A DNA stretch of 36,810 nucleotides from Verrucomicrobiota bacterium (GTDB lineage: Bacteria > Verrucomicrobiota > Kiritimatiellia > RFP12 > UBA1067): assembly GCA_022704145.1 (NCBI GenBank), contig JAKJGY010000025.1:1-36810 (forward strand), in the 5' to 3' direction. Made by a program: the position numbers and the translations under genes. Positions 16,945-24,906 of this stretch are shown here, piece by piece. Position 1 is the stretch's first letter. Every line of letters begins with the position of its first letter. The notes beneath the pieces are model-generated. The model was given only the letters and a program-made list of their open reading frames with translations, did no database searches and had not been told where the DNA came from.

Positions 16945-18147
16945 TTACGGGCGAAGGCTGCGCACCACGCCGTAACCGCGGCGGGGGATCACCTCGGCGC
17001 CGCCGAAGCGTTGGGACTGGAGTGTCCGGAGGCTCTCGGTGGCCTTGGACACGAGCAGGCAGGCGCCGCCCGGGCGCAGCGCGTGGTAGGCGGTCTCGAT
17101 GAAAAGCCGGGCGATGCGGAAATCGGAGTAGTAGGGCGGGTTGGCCACGAACAGGTCGAAGCCGGTCTCGCCGGTGCCGGTGTCGGAGAGGAGCAGGGTA
17201 TGGCCGGAGGACTCGGCCGCGCCGATATTCAGGCGGGTGGCGGCCAGGGCGCGGGCGTGCGAGTCGGCGAAGGTCACGCGCAGGCCGGGCTGCGCCTGGG
17301 CGAGCAGGAGGCCGACCAGGCCGCAGCCGCACCCCAGGTCGAGCGCGCGGGCGGCGGAGCCGAGCGGCTCGCGGCTGGCGATTTCCGCCAGGGCCAGGCC
17401 GCCCGCGTCGGGGCGGCGGTGGCAGAAGACGCCGGGCAGCGAGTGGAGCGTGAGGCGGGGGCCGCCGGGGAGCGAGGCCTCGAAGGTGGCGCTGAAGTCG
17501 CGCCGCCGCGCGAGGCCGGCGCGGCGGGTCGCCACGGCGCAGATGAGGCCGGAGCGGTCCGAGCGGATCGAGAGGTTCCCGAAGAGCGCGCGGAGCTGTT
17601 TGAGCAATGGCCCGGAGGCCCCTTCGCAGGCGAGGAGGCAGGTTCCGCCGTCGGCGAGGTTTTCATGGATGTCCTCAAGCTGGTCGAGGAGCAGCTCGCC
17701 GGTCAGGGTGCCCGGGGTGGACATGAAGAGCGCGGCGCTGTAGGGGCCGGGCGGGAGGCTCGCGGTACAGGCGACGGCATACCGTTGCGGCGCCGCGCCC
17801 GAGGCGAGGTCCGGCGGGGGCAGCGCCCAAGGGTCGTGGACGAAAGACGGCGCGGCGCCGTTGGCGGCGAGGTTGCGCATGATGGCGCGGGCATGGTGGA
17901 GGTCGAAGGCGTGGCAGACGACGGAGGCCTCGGGGCGGAGCTGTGAGAGGACGAGGGCGGCGGCGCCGGTCCGGTTGCCGGCGACCAGCAGCGGGCCGTC
18001 CCCGGCGGTCAGACAGGGGAGGTGCTCGATCAGCAGCGCCTCGGCGGGATGCAGCCCGGAGCGTGAGATCACGCGGAACGTGTCACCGAGGAAACGCTCG
18101 GCCTTCGCCTGTCGCGCGGGCAGGTCGGTGATGCGGAAGGTGGTCAT
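16945..18147 (-). CDS. RsmC/RlmG-like SAM-dependent methyltransferase
   Basis: A 400-residue protein with two Rossmann-like halves, as in RsmC and RlmG (rRNA guanine N2-methyltransferases). The N-terminal half is degenerate and lacks a SAM motif. The C-terminal half has LHSLPGVFCHRRPDAGG, the SAM-binding LDLGCGCGLVG (about residues 269-279) and the catalytic NPPY (336-339) with FVANPPYYSD. This points to methylation of a guanine in rRNA, probably 16S G1207 or 23S G1835; the two cannot be separated here. It lies between the hemerythrin gene (29-base gap) and the sulfatase gene (34-base gap), in the same direction. I see no SD before its ATG. Confidence 0.85.
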   Translation of the reverse strand: MTTFRITDLPARQAKAERFLGDTFRVISRSGLHPAEALLIEHLPCLTAGDGPLLVAGNRTGAAALVLSQLRPEASVVCHAFDLHHARAIMRNLAANGAAPSFVHDPWALPPPDLASGAAPQRYAVACTASLPPGPYSAALFMSTPGTLTGELLLDQLEDIHENLADGGTCLLACEGASGPLLKQLRALFGNLSIRSDRSGLICAVATRRAGLARRRDFSATFEASLPGGPRLTLHSLPGVFCHRRPDAGGLALAEIASREPLGSAARALDLGCGCGLVGLLLAQAQPGLRVTFADSHARALAATRLNIGAAESSGHTLLLSDTGTGETGFDLFVANPPYYSDFRIARLFIETAYHALRPGGACLLVSKATESLRTLQSQRFGGAEVIPRRGYGVVRSLRP

Positions 18148-18176
18148 CAGGAGGGGAGTCCGAGGGGCCGTGTGGG

Positions 18177-18569
18177 CTAGGCGATGAGGTGCGGCGGAAT
18201 GCAGCGCTTATAGAGCATGTCCTCTTGGAGGATATGCTCCAGCAGCCAGGTCCGAAGGAAACGCGTGATCTCGGTGCAGATCGTCGGATCGTTCAGGTCC
18301 TGACGCGAGAACCCGACGGCCTTGTCGATAAAGGCCTGGTGCTGTCCCTGCTGGGCCGAAAGCAGCGAGTATCCTGCCTTCTGCAGCAGAGCCTCTTCGG
18401 CACGGAAGTGGATCGACGCGTAGTCGAACATGCCCATGATCGCGTCAAAGGCGATGCCCGCGTCCTCGGATTTCCGTAGGTTGTTGATCAGGTCGATCAG
18501 CCGTTTGTGCTGCTGGTCCATGGCGGGGACGCCGACGCTGAAACGCTCATTCCAGATTAAGCCTTGCAT
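18177..18569 (-). CDS. Bacteriohemerythrin with one substituted iron ligand
   Basis: A 130-residue four-helix diiron protein that binds O2 or senses oxygen/NO in the cytoplasm. Recognisable ligand positions are His21 (MDQQHKRL), His54 and Glu58 (IHFRAEE), His77 (QGQHQAF), His112 and Asp117 (LEHILQED). In the family the third helix has H-x3-H; here the first of that pair is Gln73, so one of the seven usual ligands is missing. The start at 18569 follows a promoter by six bases and begins with the family-typical MQGLIWNERFSVGV. The much longer upstream frame covers the divergent pckG promoter and is not protein-like. Confidence 0.9.
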   Translation of the reverse strand: MQGLIWNERFSVGVPAMDQQHKRLIDLINNLRKSEDAGIAFDAIMGMFDYASIHFRAEEALLQKAGYSLLSAQQGQHQAFIDKAVGFSRQDLNDPTICTEITRFLRTWLLEHILQEDMLYKRCIPPHLIA

Positions 18570-18575
18570 AGTTGT

Positions 18576-18604
18576 ATTGTGCCGGTTCCCTGTGGAAACG
18601 TCAA
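18576..18604 (-). promoter_or_regulatory. Hemerythrin promoter, predicted leaderless
   Basis: On the minus strand TTGACG (18599-18604), 17 bases, then CACAAT (18576-18581). Six bases later comes the ATG at 18569, with no SD. The -10 box is weaker than the others in the window. A 15-base inverted repeat at 18615-18629, ten bases upstream of the -35 box, may be an activator site. Confidence 0.55.
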
Positions 18605-18767
18605 TCTCAGGCTCTTGCGCCCCGCGCAAAGCGCCCCTATTCCTTTGTGGAAAAACCGCGTCCCATCCCCTTGACGGGCTAACCGCGCCCGTGGACGTGC
18701 CGGGGGGCTCCGTTACGTTGTCAATCGACCCTCCGGATTCGGAACCGGCAAAATCAAAATTTTGGGC

Positions 18768-18796
18768 TTGCCCGCAGGCGCCAGTTTGTTTATAGT
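18768..18796 (+). promoter_or_regulatory. pckG promoter
   Basis: TTGCCC (18768-18773), a 17-base spacer and TATAGT (18791-18796). Transcription would begin near 18803, giving an unusually long leader of about 177 bases before the pckG start codon. Confidence 0.65.
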
Positions 18797-18802
18797 CAAG
18801 CG

Positions 18803-18979
18803 GCAACACGAATAGATCGGGTGGGCTCAAAGTCGAGCCGGACACGATCAGAGGGTACAGATTGTGAGTTGATGGCAGCCCGTCTTTGGCGGGGGGCCGA
18901 TCGAAGCGCAAGGTCAGCAGCGGTCATTAGGGCCGGGCTGGCCTTTTTTGTTATCCGTAAACCCCGAAAGGATGCGCAC
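18803..18979 (+). promoter_or_regulatory. Structured pckG leader, candidate attenuator or riboswitch
   Basis: A first hairpin has an outer stem GATCG/CGATC (18815-18819 with 18845-18849) and an inner stem GGCTC/GAGCC (18824-18828 with 18835-18839). A second hairpin pairs GGC and CCCG (18874-18882) with CGGG and GCC (18890-18898). The same 18874-18882 segment can instead pair with CGGGCTGGCC (18934-18943), which would break the terminator hairpin at 18929-18945. These mutually exclusive folds are what an attenuator needs. Pairings were found by eye; I do not recognise a known riboswitch class. Confidence 0.5.
18929..18949 (+). terminator. Terminator-like hairpin inside the pckG leader
   Basis: AGGGCC (18929-18934) pairs with GGCCTT (18940-18945) over a five-base loop, with one G-T pair, and is followed by four more T residues. 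It lies 30 bases before the pckG ATG, where a terminator makes sense only if it is regulated. Confidence 0.5.
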
Positions 18980-20785
18980 ATGACGACGACAACCAAGAAC
19001 ACGAAACTGCTCGCCTGGGTCGAGGAGATGGCGAACCTCTGCAATCCCGACAAAGTCCAATGGTGCGACGGTTCAAAAGCCGAGTATGACGCCATGATCA
19101 AGATCATGGTTGATGCCGGCGCGGCGATTCCGCTGGGGAAGCGACCCAACAGCTACCTGTTCCGCAGCGATCCCAGCGATGTGGCGCGTGTCGAAGACCG
19201 CACGTACATTGCGACGAGGAATCAGGAAGATGCCGGCCCGACCAATAACTGGATCGACCCGGTCAAACTGAAGACGATCATGCGTGACCTCTACAAGGGC
19301 TGTATGAGGGGGCGCACGCTGTACGTCATCCCCTTCAGCATGGGGCCTGTCGGCTCGCCGATCTCGAAGATCGGCGTCGAACTGTCCGATTCGCCTTATG
19401 TCGTCGTGAATATGCATATCATGACGCGCGTCGGGGACAAGGTGCTCAAAGCGCTTGGAGAGAACGGCGCGTTCGTCCCTTGCATGCATTCCGTAGGGGC
19501 GCCGCTTGAGCCCGGCCAGAAGGACAGCCGCTGGCCCTGCGCCCCGATCGAGAAGAAGTATATTGCGCATTTCCCGGAAGAGAACCTCATCTGGTCCTTT
19601 GGCTCCGGTTACGGTGGCAACGCGCTGCTGGGCAAGAAGTGCCTGGCCCTGCGCATCGCATCCCCCATGGCACGTCGCGAAGGGTGGATGGCCGAACACA
19701 TGCTCATCCTGCGTCTGACCAATCCGCAAGGCAAGCGTTTCCACATCGCCGCCGCCTTCCCCAGTGCCTGCGGCAAGACCAACCTCGCCATGCTCCAGCC
19801 CTCGATAGCAGGCTGGAAGTGCGAGTGCATCGGCGACGACATCGCCTGGATGAAGACGGGGGCGGATGGGCGCCTGTACGCCATCAATCCGGAAGCCGGG
19901 TTCTTCGGCGTCTGCCCGGGTACCAGCTACAAGTCAAACCCCATGGCCATGGAGAGCATCAAGGCCAACGCCATCTTCACCAACTGTGTCCTGACGGATG
20001 ATGGCGACATCTGGTGGGAAGACATGGATGTTGAGTGCAAGCACGGGATCGACTGGAAGGGCAACGAGTGGTCGCCGGACAGGAAGGATGCCGAGGGCAA
20101 GCCCGTCAAGGGCGCGCACCCCAACGCGCGCTTCACCGCCCCGGCACGGCAGTGCCCGGTGATCTGTCCGGACTGGGAGGACCCCGCCGGTGTGCCGATC
20201 GACATCTTTGTCTTCGGAGGGCGCCGTTCGAAACTCGTGCCGCTCGTGTCCGAGGCCTATAACTGGGATCACGGCGTCTATATGGGCGCCACGGCCGCCT
20301 CCGAAGCCACGGCGGCAGCGCTGGACGCGAAGAAGGCGATTCGGCGCGACCCGATGGCGATGCTGCCGTTTTGCGGCTATCACATCGGCGACTACTGGCA
20401 GCACTGGCTCAACATGGGCGACAAGCTCGGGGCCAAGGCTCCGAAGATCTTCTATACGAACTGGTTCCGGAAGTCCGGCGACGGGAAGTGGCTGTGGCCG
20501 GGCTTCGGCGAAAACTGCCGCGTGTTGAAATGGATGTGCGAACGTGTCGAAGGCAAGGTCGGGGCCGTCGAGACCCCGGTCGGCTATGTGCCGAAGCCGG
20601 GTGATCTTGATGTCAGCGGCCTGAAAGTCAGCGAGGCGGAAATGGCCGAATTGCTGCACATCGATGTGGAAGGCTGGAAAAGCGAAGTGCCGGAGATCGA
20701 AGAGTACCTGTCTACAGCCGGAGCCAGGCTTCCTCTCCGGATGAAGACACAGCTTGCCGAACTGAAAAAACGTATCGGCCTTTGA
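18980..20785 (+). CDS. pckG: Phosphoenolpyruvate carboxykinase (GTP)
   Basis: A 601-residue cytosolic enzyme interconverting oxaloacetate + GTP and PEP + CO2 + GDP. The GTP-class motifs are present: P-loop FPSACGKTN (about residues 260-268, with the reactive cysteine Cys264), kinase-2 GDDIAWMK (285-292), [25 protein letters not shown] and [19 protein letters not shown]. Length is normal for the class. The ATG at 18980 has AAAGGA upstream and starts the expected [24 protein letters not shown] region; an in-frame GTG at 18821 is rejected because its product would cover the leader. In an anaerobe it could run toward oxaloacetate and succinate with the OadA/PycB subunit. Codon use looks somewhat more mixed than in neighbouring genes. 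Confidence 0.97.
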   Translation: MTTTTKNTKLLAWVEEMANLCNPDKVQWCDGSKAEYDAMIKIMVDAGAAIPLGKRPNSYLFRSDPSDVARVEDRTYIATRNQEDAGPTNNWIDPVKLKTIMRDLYKGCMRGRTLYVIPFSMGPVGSPISKIGVELSDSPYVVVNMHIMTRVGDKVLKALGENGAFVPCMHSVGAPLEPGQKDSRWPCAPIEKKYIAHFPEENLIWSFGSGYGGNALLGKKCLALRIASPMARREGWMAEHMLILRLTNPQGKRFHIAAAFPSACGKTNLAMLQPSIAGWKCECIGDDIAWMKTGADGRLYAINPEAGFFGVCPGTSYKSNPMAMESIKANAIFTNCVLTDDGDIWWEDMDVECKHGIDWKGNEWSPDRKDAEGKPVKGAHPNARFTAPARQCPVICPDWEDPAGVPIDIFVFGGRRSKLVPLVSEAYNWDHGVYMGATAASEATAAALDAKKAIRRDPMAMLPFCGYHIGDYWQHWLNMGDKLGAKAPKIFYTNWFRKSGDGKWLWPGFGENCRVLKWMCERVEGKVGAVETPVGYVPKPGDLDVSGLKVSEAEMAELLHIDVEGWKSEVPEIEEYLSTAGARLPLRMKTQLAELKKRIGL

Positions 20786-20836
20786 GGCCAAAGAGTGGGG
20801 TCCGCTTGACGCCCTCGTTCCCTGAAGCGCGTCTGT

Positions 20837-20852
20837 CGCCGTCCGGACGGCG
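20837..20852. repeat. Perfect 16-base palindrome
   Basis: CGCCGTCC followed directly by GGACGGCG, in the 159-base gap between pckG and the phosphatase-Sua5 gene. There is no loop and no T-run, so it is not a standard terminator. It could be a protein-binding site or part of a larger hairpin. Confidence 0.7.
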
Positions 20853-20944
20853 GTCGACGAAACGCGACTTCCCGGGGGCCTGGGCGTCCTGCGGGCACCC
20901 TTTTCGGAAAGAGGCGGCGCGCCATCGTATGGCGGCAGGCGCTT

Positions 20945-22504
20945 ATGGACGAAAGCAAAACATCTTCAGAGGCGCGTCTCCCCGGCCAGTCGGCCGTGTT
21001 CCTGGATCGCGACGGGACCCTGATCGAAGACCGCGGGCACCTGCGCGACCCTCGGGAGGTGGTCTTCTTTGACGAGACCGTTGAGGCGTTGCGGCGGCTT
21101 CAGGCCCACGCGCGCCTTTTCATTGTCACGAATCAGTCCGGTGTCGGCAAGGGCCTGGTGACGGCTGAGGAGGCCGCGCGCGTCAATGCCTTCGTGGTGG
21201 AGCATCTGCGGAGGCACGGGGTGCTGGTCACCGCGGTCTACTGCTGCCCGCACCGGCGCGAGGACGGGTGCGACTGTATCAAGCCCAAGCCCTATTTCCT
21301 GCAAGCGGCTGCGCGCGAGTATGACCTTGATTTGAGGCGGTCGTTTGTCATCGGCGACCATCCCAGCGATGTCGACCTGGCTCTCGGCGTCGGAGCAGGC
21401 GCGCTCTACGTCCTGACGGGCCACGGCCTGAAGCACCGAAGCGAGGCCCCTCCGGGTGGCGTCGTCGTGCCCGGGATCCGCGAGGCGTCCGAGTGGGTTC
21501 TGGCATGCCTTGAGATGTGGCGCCAGGAGATGCGGTTTCCCGGGCTGCTCCACAGCGCGGCCGTGATGTTGCGCCGGGGCGGCATTGTGGCGTTCCCTAC
21601 GGAGACCGTGTACGGGCTGGGGGCCATGGTCTTTGACGAACAGGCCGTCGCGCGGGTGTTTGAAGCCAAACAGCGTCCGCGTTTCGATCCTTTGATCGTA
21701 CATATCAGCGGGATCGAGCAACTGGGTTTGCTGGTCGAACGGGTTCCGGAGGCGGCGCGTGTGCTGATCTCCCGTTTCTGGCCCGGCCCCTTGACCCTGA
21801 TCCTGCCCAAGGCGGCGGGTGTGCCCGACCTGGTCACGGCCGGTCTGCCGACGGTCGCGGTGCGCATGCCTCGGCATCCGATGGCGCTCGCACTCATCCG
21901 TCAGGTCGGTTTGCCGGTGGCCGCACCCAGCGCCAATCCGTTCGGCCGCACCAGCCCGACGGCCGCGCACCATGTGCGCGGGCCTTTGGGAGGGCGTATC
22001 GACCTCGTGTTGGACGGCGGAGCGTGTTCGGTCGGGATCGAGTCCACCATCCTCTCGCTCTGTGGCGACCCGCCCGTCCTGCTGCGCCCAGGCGGTGTGG
22101 CGGTGGAGGAGATCGAGGCGCTCGTCGGGCCGGTGGCCAGGACTCCGCCTTTAAGTTCGGCGCCGGTATCCGCGCCCGGCATGCTGCCCCGGCACTACGC
22201 GCCACGTACCCCTTTTCAAGTTTGGGACGGCTCGGAAACCGTGTGCGCGCACCCTGGGGAGAGGGTCGGCGTGCTGGCCTTCAAGAAGACGTTTGGGGCC
22301 GGCCCCTATGCGGCCCGGCAGGTTCTGTCCGAGGACGGCGACCTGCGTGAGGCCGCCGCGAACCTGTTCGGCGCGCTGCGTCGGCTGGATGAGCAGGGGC
22401 TGGACCGGATTGTGGCGGAGCCCGTACCCAATGTGGGGCTGGGCTGCGCGATCAACGACCGGCTCGCGCGCGCGGCCGGAGGCACGTGCGCGAAAGACGG
22501 GTGA
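20945..22504 (+). CDS. Fusion of GmhB-type HAD phosphatase with full-length Sua5 threonylcarbamoyl-AMP synthase
   Basis: A 519-residue fusion. Residues about 15-185 form a HAD-IIIA phosphatase like GmhB (heptose-1,7-bisphosphate 7-phosphatase): FLDRDGTL (Asp21, Asp23), IVTNQSG, a zinc loop CCPHRREDGCDC and GDHPSDVDLA. Residues about 200-395 form a YrdC domain: AFPTETVYGLGA, EAKQRPRFDPLIVH, FWPGPLTL, VAAPSANPFGRTSPT, ESTILSL and LLRPGGV. The linker APGMLPRHYAP and a C-terminal Sua5 domain (to PNVGLGCAINDRLARAA) follow. Sua5 makes threonylcarbamoyl-AMP for the t6A37 tRNA modification. All motifs of both halves look intact. No stop or frameshift separates them. The upstream SD is weak. The phosphatase substrate could be a heptose or another sugar phosphate. 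Confidence 0.92.
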   Translation: MDESKTSSEARLPGQSAVFLDRDGTLIEDRGHLRDPREVVFFDETVEALRRLQAHARLFIVTNQSGVGKGLVTAEEAARVNAFVVEHLRRHGVLVTAVYCCPHRREDGCDCIKPKPYFLQAAAREYDLDLRRSFVIGDHPSDVDLALGVGAGALYVLTGHGLKHRSEAPPGGVVVPGIREASEWVLACLEMWRQEMRFPGLLHSAAVMLRRGGIVAFPTETVYGLGAMVFDEQAVARVFEAKQRPRFDPLIVHISGIEQLGLLVERVPEAARVLISRFWPGPLTLILPKAAGVPDLVTAGLPTVAVRMPRHPMALALIRQVGLPVAAPSANPFGRTSPTAAHHVRGPLGGRIDLVLDGGACSVGIESTILSLCGDPPVLLRPGGVAVEEIEALVGPVARTPPLSSAPVSAPGMLPRHYAPRTPFQVWDGSETVCAHPGERVGVLAFKKTFGAGPYAARQVLSEDGDLREAAANLFGALRRLDEQGLDRIVAEPVPNVGLGCAINDRLARAAGGTCAKDG

Positions 22505-22539
22505 ACAAAGAAGAGCGAACAAGGAAAGGAAAAGTCGCC

Positions 22540-23067
22540 ATGCAGGCTGAGACCGTACCGCAGGTATCCATCGTGATGGGGAGCAAGTCCGATTTGGAGA
22601 CGCTACAAGAGGCGTCGGACGTGCTCGACCGGTTTGGGGTCGCCCACGAGATGCGCGTGATCTCGGCGCATCGGACGCCCGAGGCCGCACGGACGTTCGC
22701 GCTGTCGGCTGAAGGGCGTGGCGTTCGGATCATTATCGCGGGTGCGGGTAAGGCGGCCCATCTTGCGGGCGTGCTCGCCTCCATGACCCCGCTGCCGGTC
22801 ATCGGCGTGCCGATGACCACCAGCGACCTAGGCGGGTTGGACTCGCTGCTGTCGATGGTACAGATGCCCGGCGGCATTCCGGTTGCGACGGTGGCGATCG
22901 GTAAGACGGGGGCGAAGAACGCGGCTCTGCTGGCGGTCGCCATGCTTGCGCTGGCAGACACGGCGTTGCGCTCCCGTCTGGTCGACTATCGCAAGGGCCT
23001 GTCCGACGAGGTGGAACAGGCGGATCGGGCATTACAGGCGGTTAGGCGGCCCCATGCCGGTGTCTGA
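22540..23067 (+). CDS. purE: N5-carboxyaminoimidazole ribonucleotide mutase PurE
   Basis: A 175-residue purine biosynthesis enzyme that converts N5-CAIR to CAIR. Core motifs are IVMGSKSDLETL, RVISAHRTPE, IIAGAGKAAHLAGVLA and LDSLLSMVQMPGGIPVATVAIG. The usual second glycine of GAGGAAHL is lysine here, which I regard as normal variation. PurK, the usual partner, is not adjacent. The ATG at 22540 is preceded by an AAGGAAAGGA purine tract; a further in-frame ATG upstream at 22486 overlaps the Sua5 gene end and is less likely. It lies 35 bases after the fusion gene and its end overlaps the next gene by 14 bases. Confidence 0.93.
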   Translation: MQAETVPQVSIVMGSKSDLETLQEASDVLDRFGVAHEMRVISAHRTPEAARTFALSAEGRGVRIIIAGAGKAAHLAGVLASMTPLPVIGVPMTTSDLGGLDSLLSMVQMPGGIPVATVAIGKTGAKNAALLAVAMLALADTALRSRLVDYRKGLSDEVEQADRALQAVRRPHAGV

Positions 23068-24319
23068 GACCCGGCCGGGCCGCATCGCTCCCGGCTGGCG
23101 CGGCGCGGGCCAGCCGCAGGCGGCCGGGGGCGTTGGGCGGCTGCGGATTAAAGGGCTGCTCGTCCTGCCTGCGGTCGTCCTGATCCAGTCCTGCCTGGGC
23201 GGGTTGTACGCCTGGAGCGCGTTTGTGCCGCCGTTGCGCGCGGACTTCGGGTACTCTGCGGCGCAAACCCAGCAGGTCTTCGGGCTGGCCATCGCCGTCT
23301 TCACGCTGGCGCTGGTGCTGGCGGGGCGGCTGTTGGCCCCGTGGGGCCCTCGCCGCGTGGCGCTTCTCGGCGGGGTGCTGTATGCCTGCGGGCACCTGAT
23401 CTCCTCGGCCTCGGCCGGACGGTTCGGCTGGCTCTTGACCGGCTTCGGCCTGCTCAGCGGTGCGGGCATCGGGTTCGGGTACGTCGCGGCCCTCACGACC
23501 GGTATTCAGTGGTTCCCAAGCCGAAAGGGGCTCGTGGCCGGTGTCGCGGTGGCAGGTTTCGGGGCGGGCGCGATCCTGCTGTCGCGGCTGACGGACGCGC
23601 TGTTGCATAACGGGCATACCGTCTTGGCGGTGTTTCGTGTGATCGGGCTGGCCTATGGTACGGTGATCTGTCTGGCGGCGGCCTTCCTCTTCCGTCCGCC
23701 CGCCGTAACCGGCGTGCGCGGCCGCGTGGCGGTCCAAGAGGTGCTGCGCGACGGCGCCTTCCGGTCGTTGGCGACCGGCATCTTCTGCGGCACGTTCTCC
23801 GGGCTGCTGGTTGTCGGCAGCCTGAAGCCGATCGGCCTGGACGGGGGCTCGACCGCTGCGACCGCGACGGCCGCCATCAGCCTCTTCGCGTTGGGTAACG
23901 CTTCCGGAAGGCTGGTGTGGGGCTTGCTCTCCGACCGTTTCGGGTATGCGGTCGTCCCGCTCTCGCTCGCCTTTATGGCCGTCGCACAAACCCTGCTGTT
24001 GCTGGTGCGTTTTGTGCCTGCCGCCTTTTCTGCGGGCGCCTTTCTGGTGGGGTTCGGCTTCGGCGCCTGTTTCGTGCTCTACGCGGCCCAGGTGGCGGCC
24101 CGATATGGCGCGGACCAAGTCGCGAGCGTCTATCCGCTGGTTTTTCTGGCTCACGGTGTGGCGGGCATCACCGGGCCGCCCTTGGGAGGGCTCCTATACG
24201 ACCGTACGCAGAGCTACGTCTGGCCGATCGTCGTGGCGCTGGCCGTGCTGGCGTTCGGCGTCTGGAGGACGCTCAGGGCCGCAAGGGGTCAGGCCCGGTT
24301 CGGGCGCGGGACGGTTTGA
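23054..24319 (+). CDS. MFS transporter, oxalate/formate antiporter (OFA) family
   Basis: A 421-residue inner-membrane carrier with about 12 hydrophobic helices. The first helix region LPAVVLIQSCLGGLYAWSAFVPPLRADFGYSAAQTQQVF is the hallmark of the OFA branch (OxlT-like, TC 2.A.1.11), as are GIQWFPSRKGLVAGVAVAGFGAGA and GNASGRLVWGLLSDRFGY. Substrates in this branch are usually monocarboxylates such as oxalate, formate or pyruvate; the actual one is unknown. The start at 23054 overlaps the purE end by 14 bases; the residues before the first helix (about 1-32) are poorly conserved, so the true start could be slightly downstream. Co-expression with purE is implied by the overlap. Confidence 0.88.
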   Translation: MPVSETRPGRIAPGWRGAGQPQAAGGVGRLRIKGLLVLPAVVLIQSCLGGLYAWSAFVPPLRADFGYSAAQTQQVFGLAIAVFTLALVLAGRLLAPWGPRRVALLGGVLYACGHLISSASAGRFGWLLTGFGLLSGAGIGFGYVAALTTGIQWFPSRKGLVAGVAVAGFGAGAILLSRLTDALLHNGHTVLAVFRVIGLAYGTVICLAAAFLFRPPAVTGVRGRVAVQEVLRDGAFRSLATGIFCGTFSGLLVVGSLKPIGLDGGSTAATATAAISLFALGNASGRLVWGLLSDRFGYAVVPLSLAFMAVAQTLLLLVRFVPAAFSAGAFLVGFGFGACFVLYAAQVAARYGADQVASVYPLVFLAHGVAGITGPPLGGLLYDRTQSYVWPIVVALAVLAFGVWRTLRAARGQARFGRGTV

Positions 24320-24345
24320 CGTGCGCGGGCACTCTCGCGTAGACT
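24316..24345 (+). promoter_or_regulatory. Promoter of the MpsC-domain gene
   Basis: TTGACG (24316-24321), overlapping the stop codon of the transporter gene, an 18-base spacer and TAGACT (24340-24345). The start codon of the next gene lies 26 bases after the -10 box and has a strong SD. Confidence 0.55.
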
Positions 24346-24371
24346 GAGGCAATCAAAGAAGGAGGTGCCGC

Positions 24372-24797
24372 ATGAGCAGAACGAGGCAGGAGATGTCGTC
24401 CAAGACCAAAGGGGAGGTCGAGGCGGAGATCTGCGAGGCCCTGATCAAGTTCGAGCGCGAGTACATGGGGCGCGGCCCGGAGGAGGCGCGCACCTATATC
24501 CTCGACGACCTGATCATCGTGCGGCTGCGGGGCGTCCTGACGCCTGCGGAACGGCAACTGGTCAAGAGCGAGGTCGCCGGCCACGGGCGCAGCCTGATCA
24601 AGCAGGTGCGCATGGAGCTGATCGAGAAAGCCCGGCCGCTGCTCGAGGTGCTGGTGCAGGACATCACGGGACAGCACGTCAAGAGCCTGCACACGGATAT
24701 CAGCACCTCCACCGGCGAGCGTATCATCGTGTTCTCGCTCACGGGGCCTTATGCCTTCCAGGGCGGCCCGACGGGCGCGGCAGCGGCCGGCGCATGA
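24372..24797 (+). CDS. MpsC-domain protein (DUF2294)
   Basis: A 141-residue soluble protein of the DUF2294/MpsC family. The characteristic core EYMGRGPEEARTYILDDLIIVRLRGVLTPAE (about residues 35-65) and the later ITGQHVKSLHTDIS region are both present. In Staphylococcus aureus MpsC is encoded with MpsA and MpsB of a membrane-potential/bicarbonate system, but neither partner is near here, so its role in this organism is open. AAGGAGGTG lies four bases before the ATG, the best SD in the window, suggesting good expression. An overlapping frame at 24365-24976 is a shadow that runs into the tmRNA gene. Confidence 0.85.
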   Translation: MSRTRQEMSSKTKGEVEAEICEALIKFEREYMGRGPEEARTYILDDLIIVRLRGVLTPAERQLVKSEVAGHGRSLIKQVRMELIEKARPLLEVLVQDITGQHVKSLHTDISTSTGERIIVFSLTGPYAFQGGPTGAAAAGA

Positions 24798-24860
24798 GAG
24801 GTCAAGGCCGGGTCGGAGGGCCACCCGTAACGCGCCATCCGCGCCGGCACAAGATTCGGG

Positions 24861-24888
24861 TTTACTTTCCGGCCGGATGTGGGATAAT
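24861..24888 (+). promoter_or_regulatory. Probable tmRNA promoter
   Basis: TTTACT (24861-24866), 16 bases and GATAAT (24883-24888). The mature tmRNA 5' end lies 19 bases after the -10 box, so a short precursor leader would be removed by processing. Confidence 0.5.
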
Positions 24889-24906
24889 CGTATCACCTTT
24901 TTTTAA

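Larger units (their letters stand above)
18570..18979. other. Divergent regulatory region between hemerythrin and pckG
   Basis: This 410-base gap has no gene of its own. From left to right it holds the hemerythrin promoter (18576-18604), a small perfect inverted repeat TTGCGC-CCC-GCGCAA (18615-18629), an unassigned stretch, the pckG promoter (18768-18796) and the long structured pckG leader (about 18803-18979). Open frames crossing it on either strand are shadows. Confidence 0.75.

Noticed and set aside
18821..18979. N-terminal extension of pckG from a GTG at 18821
   Set aside because: It would cover the leader hairpins and adds residues not typical of PEPCK; SD and homology support 18980.
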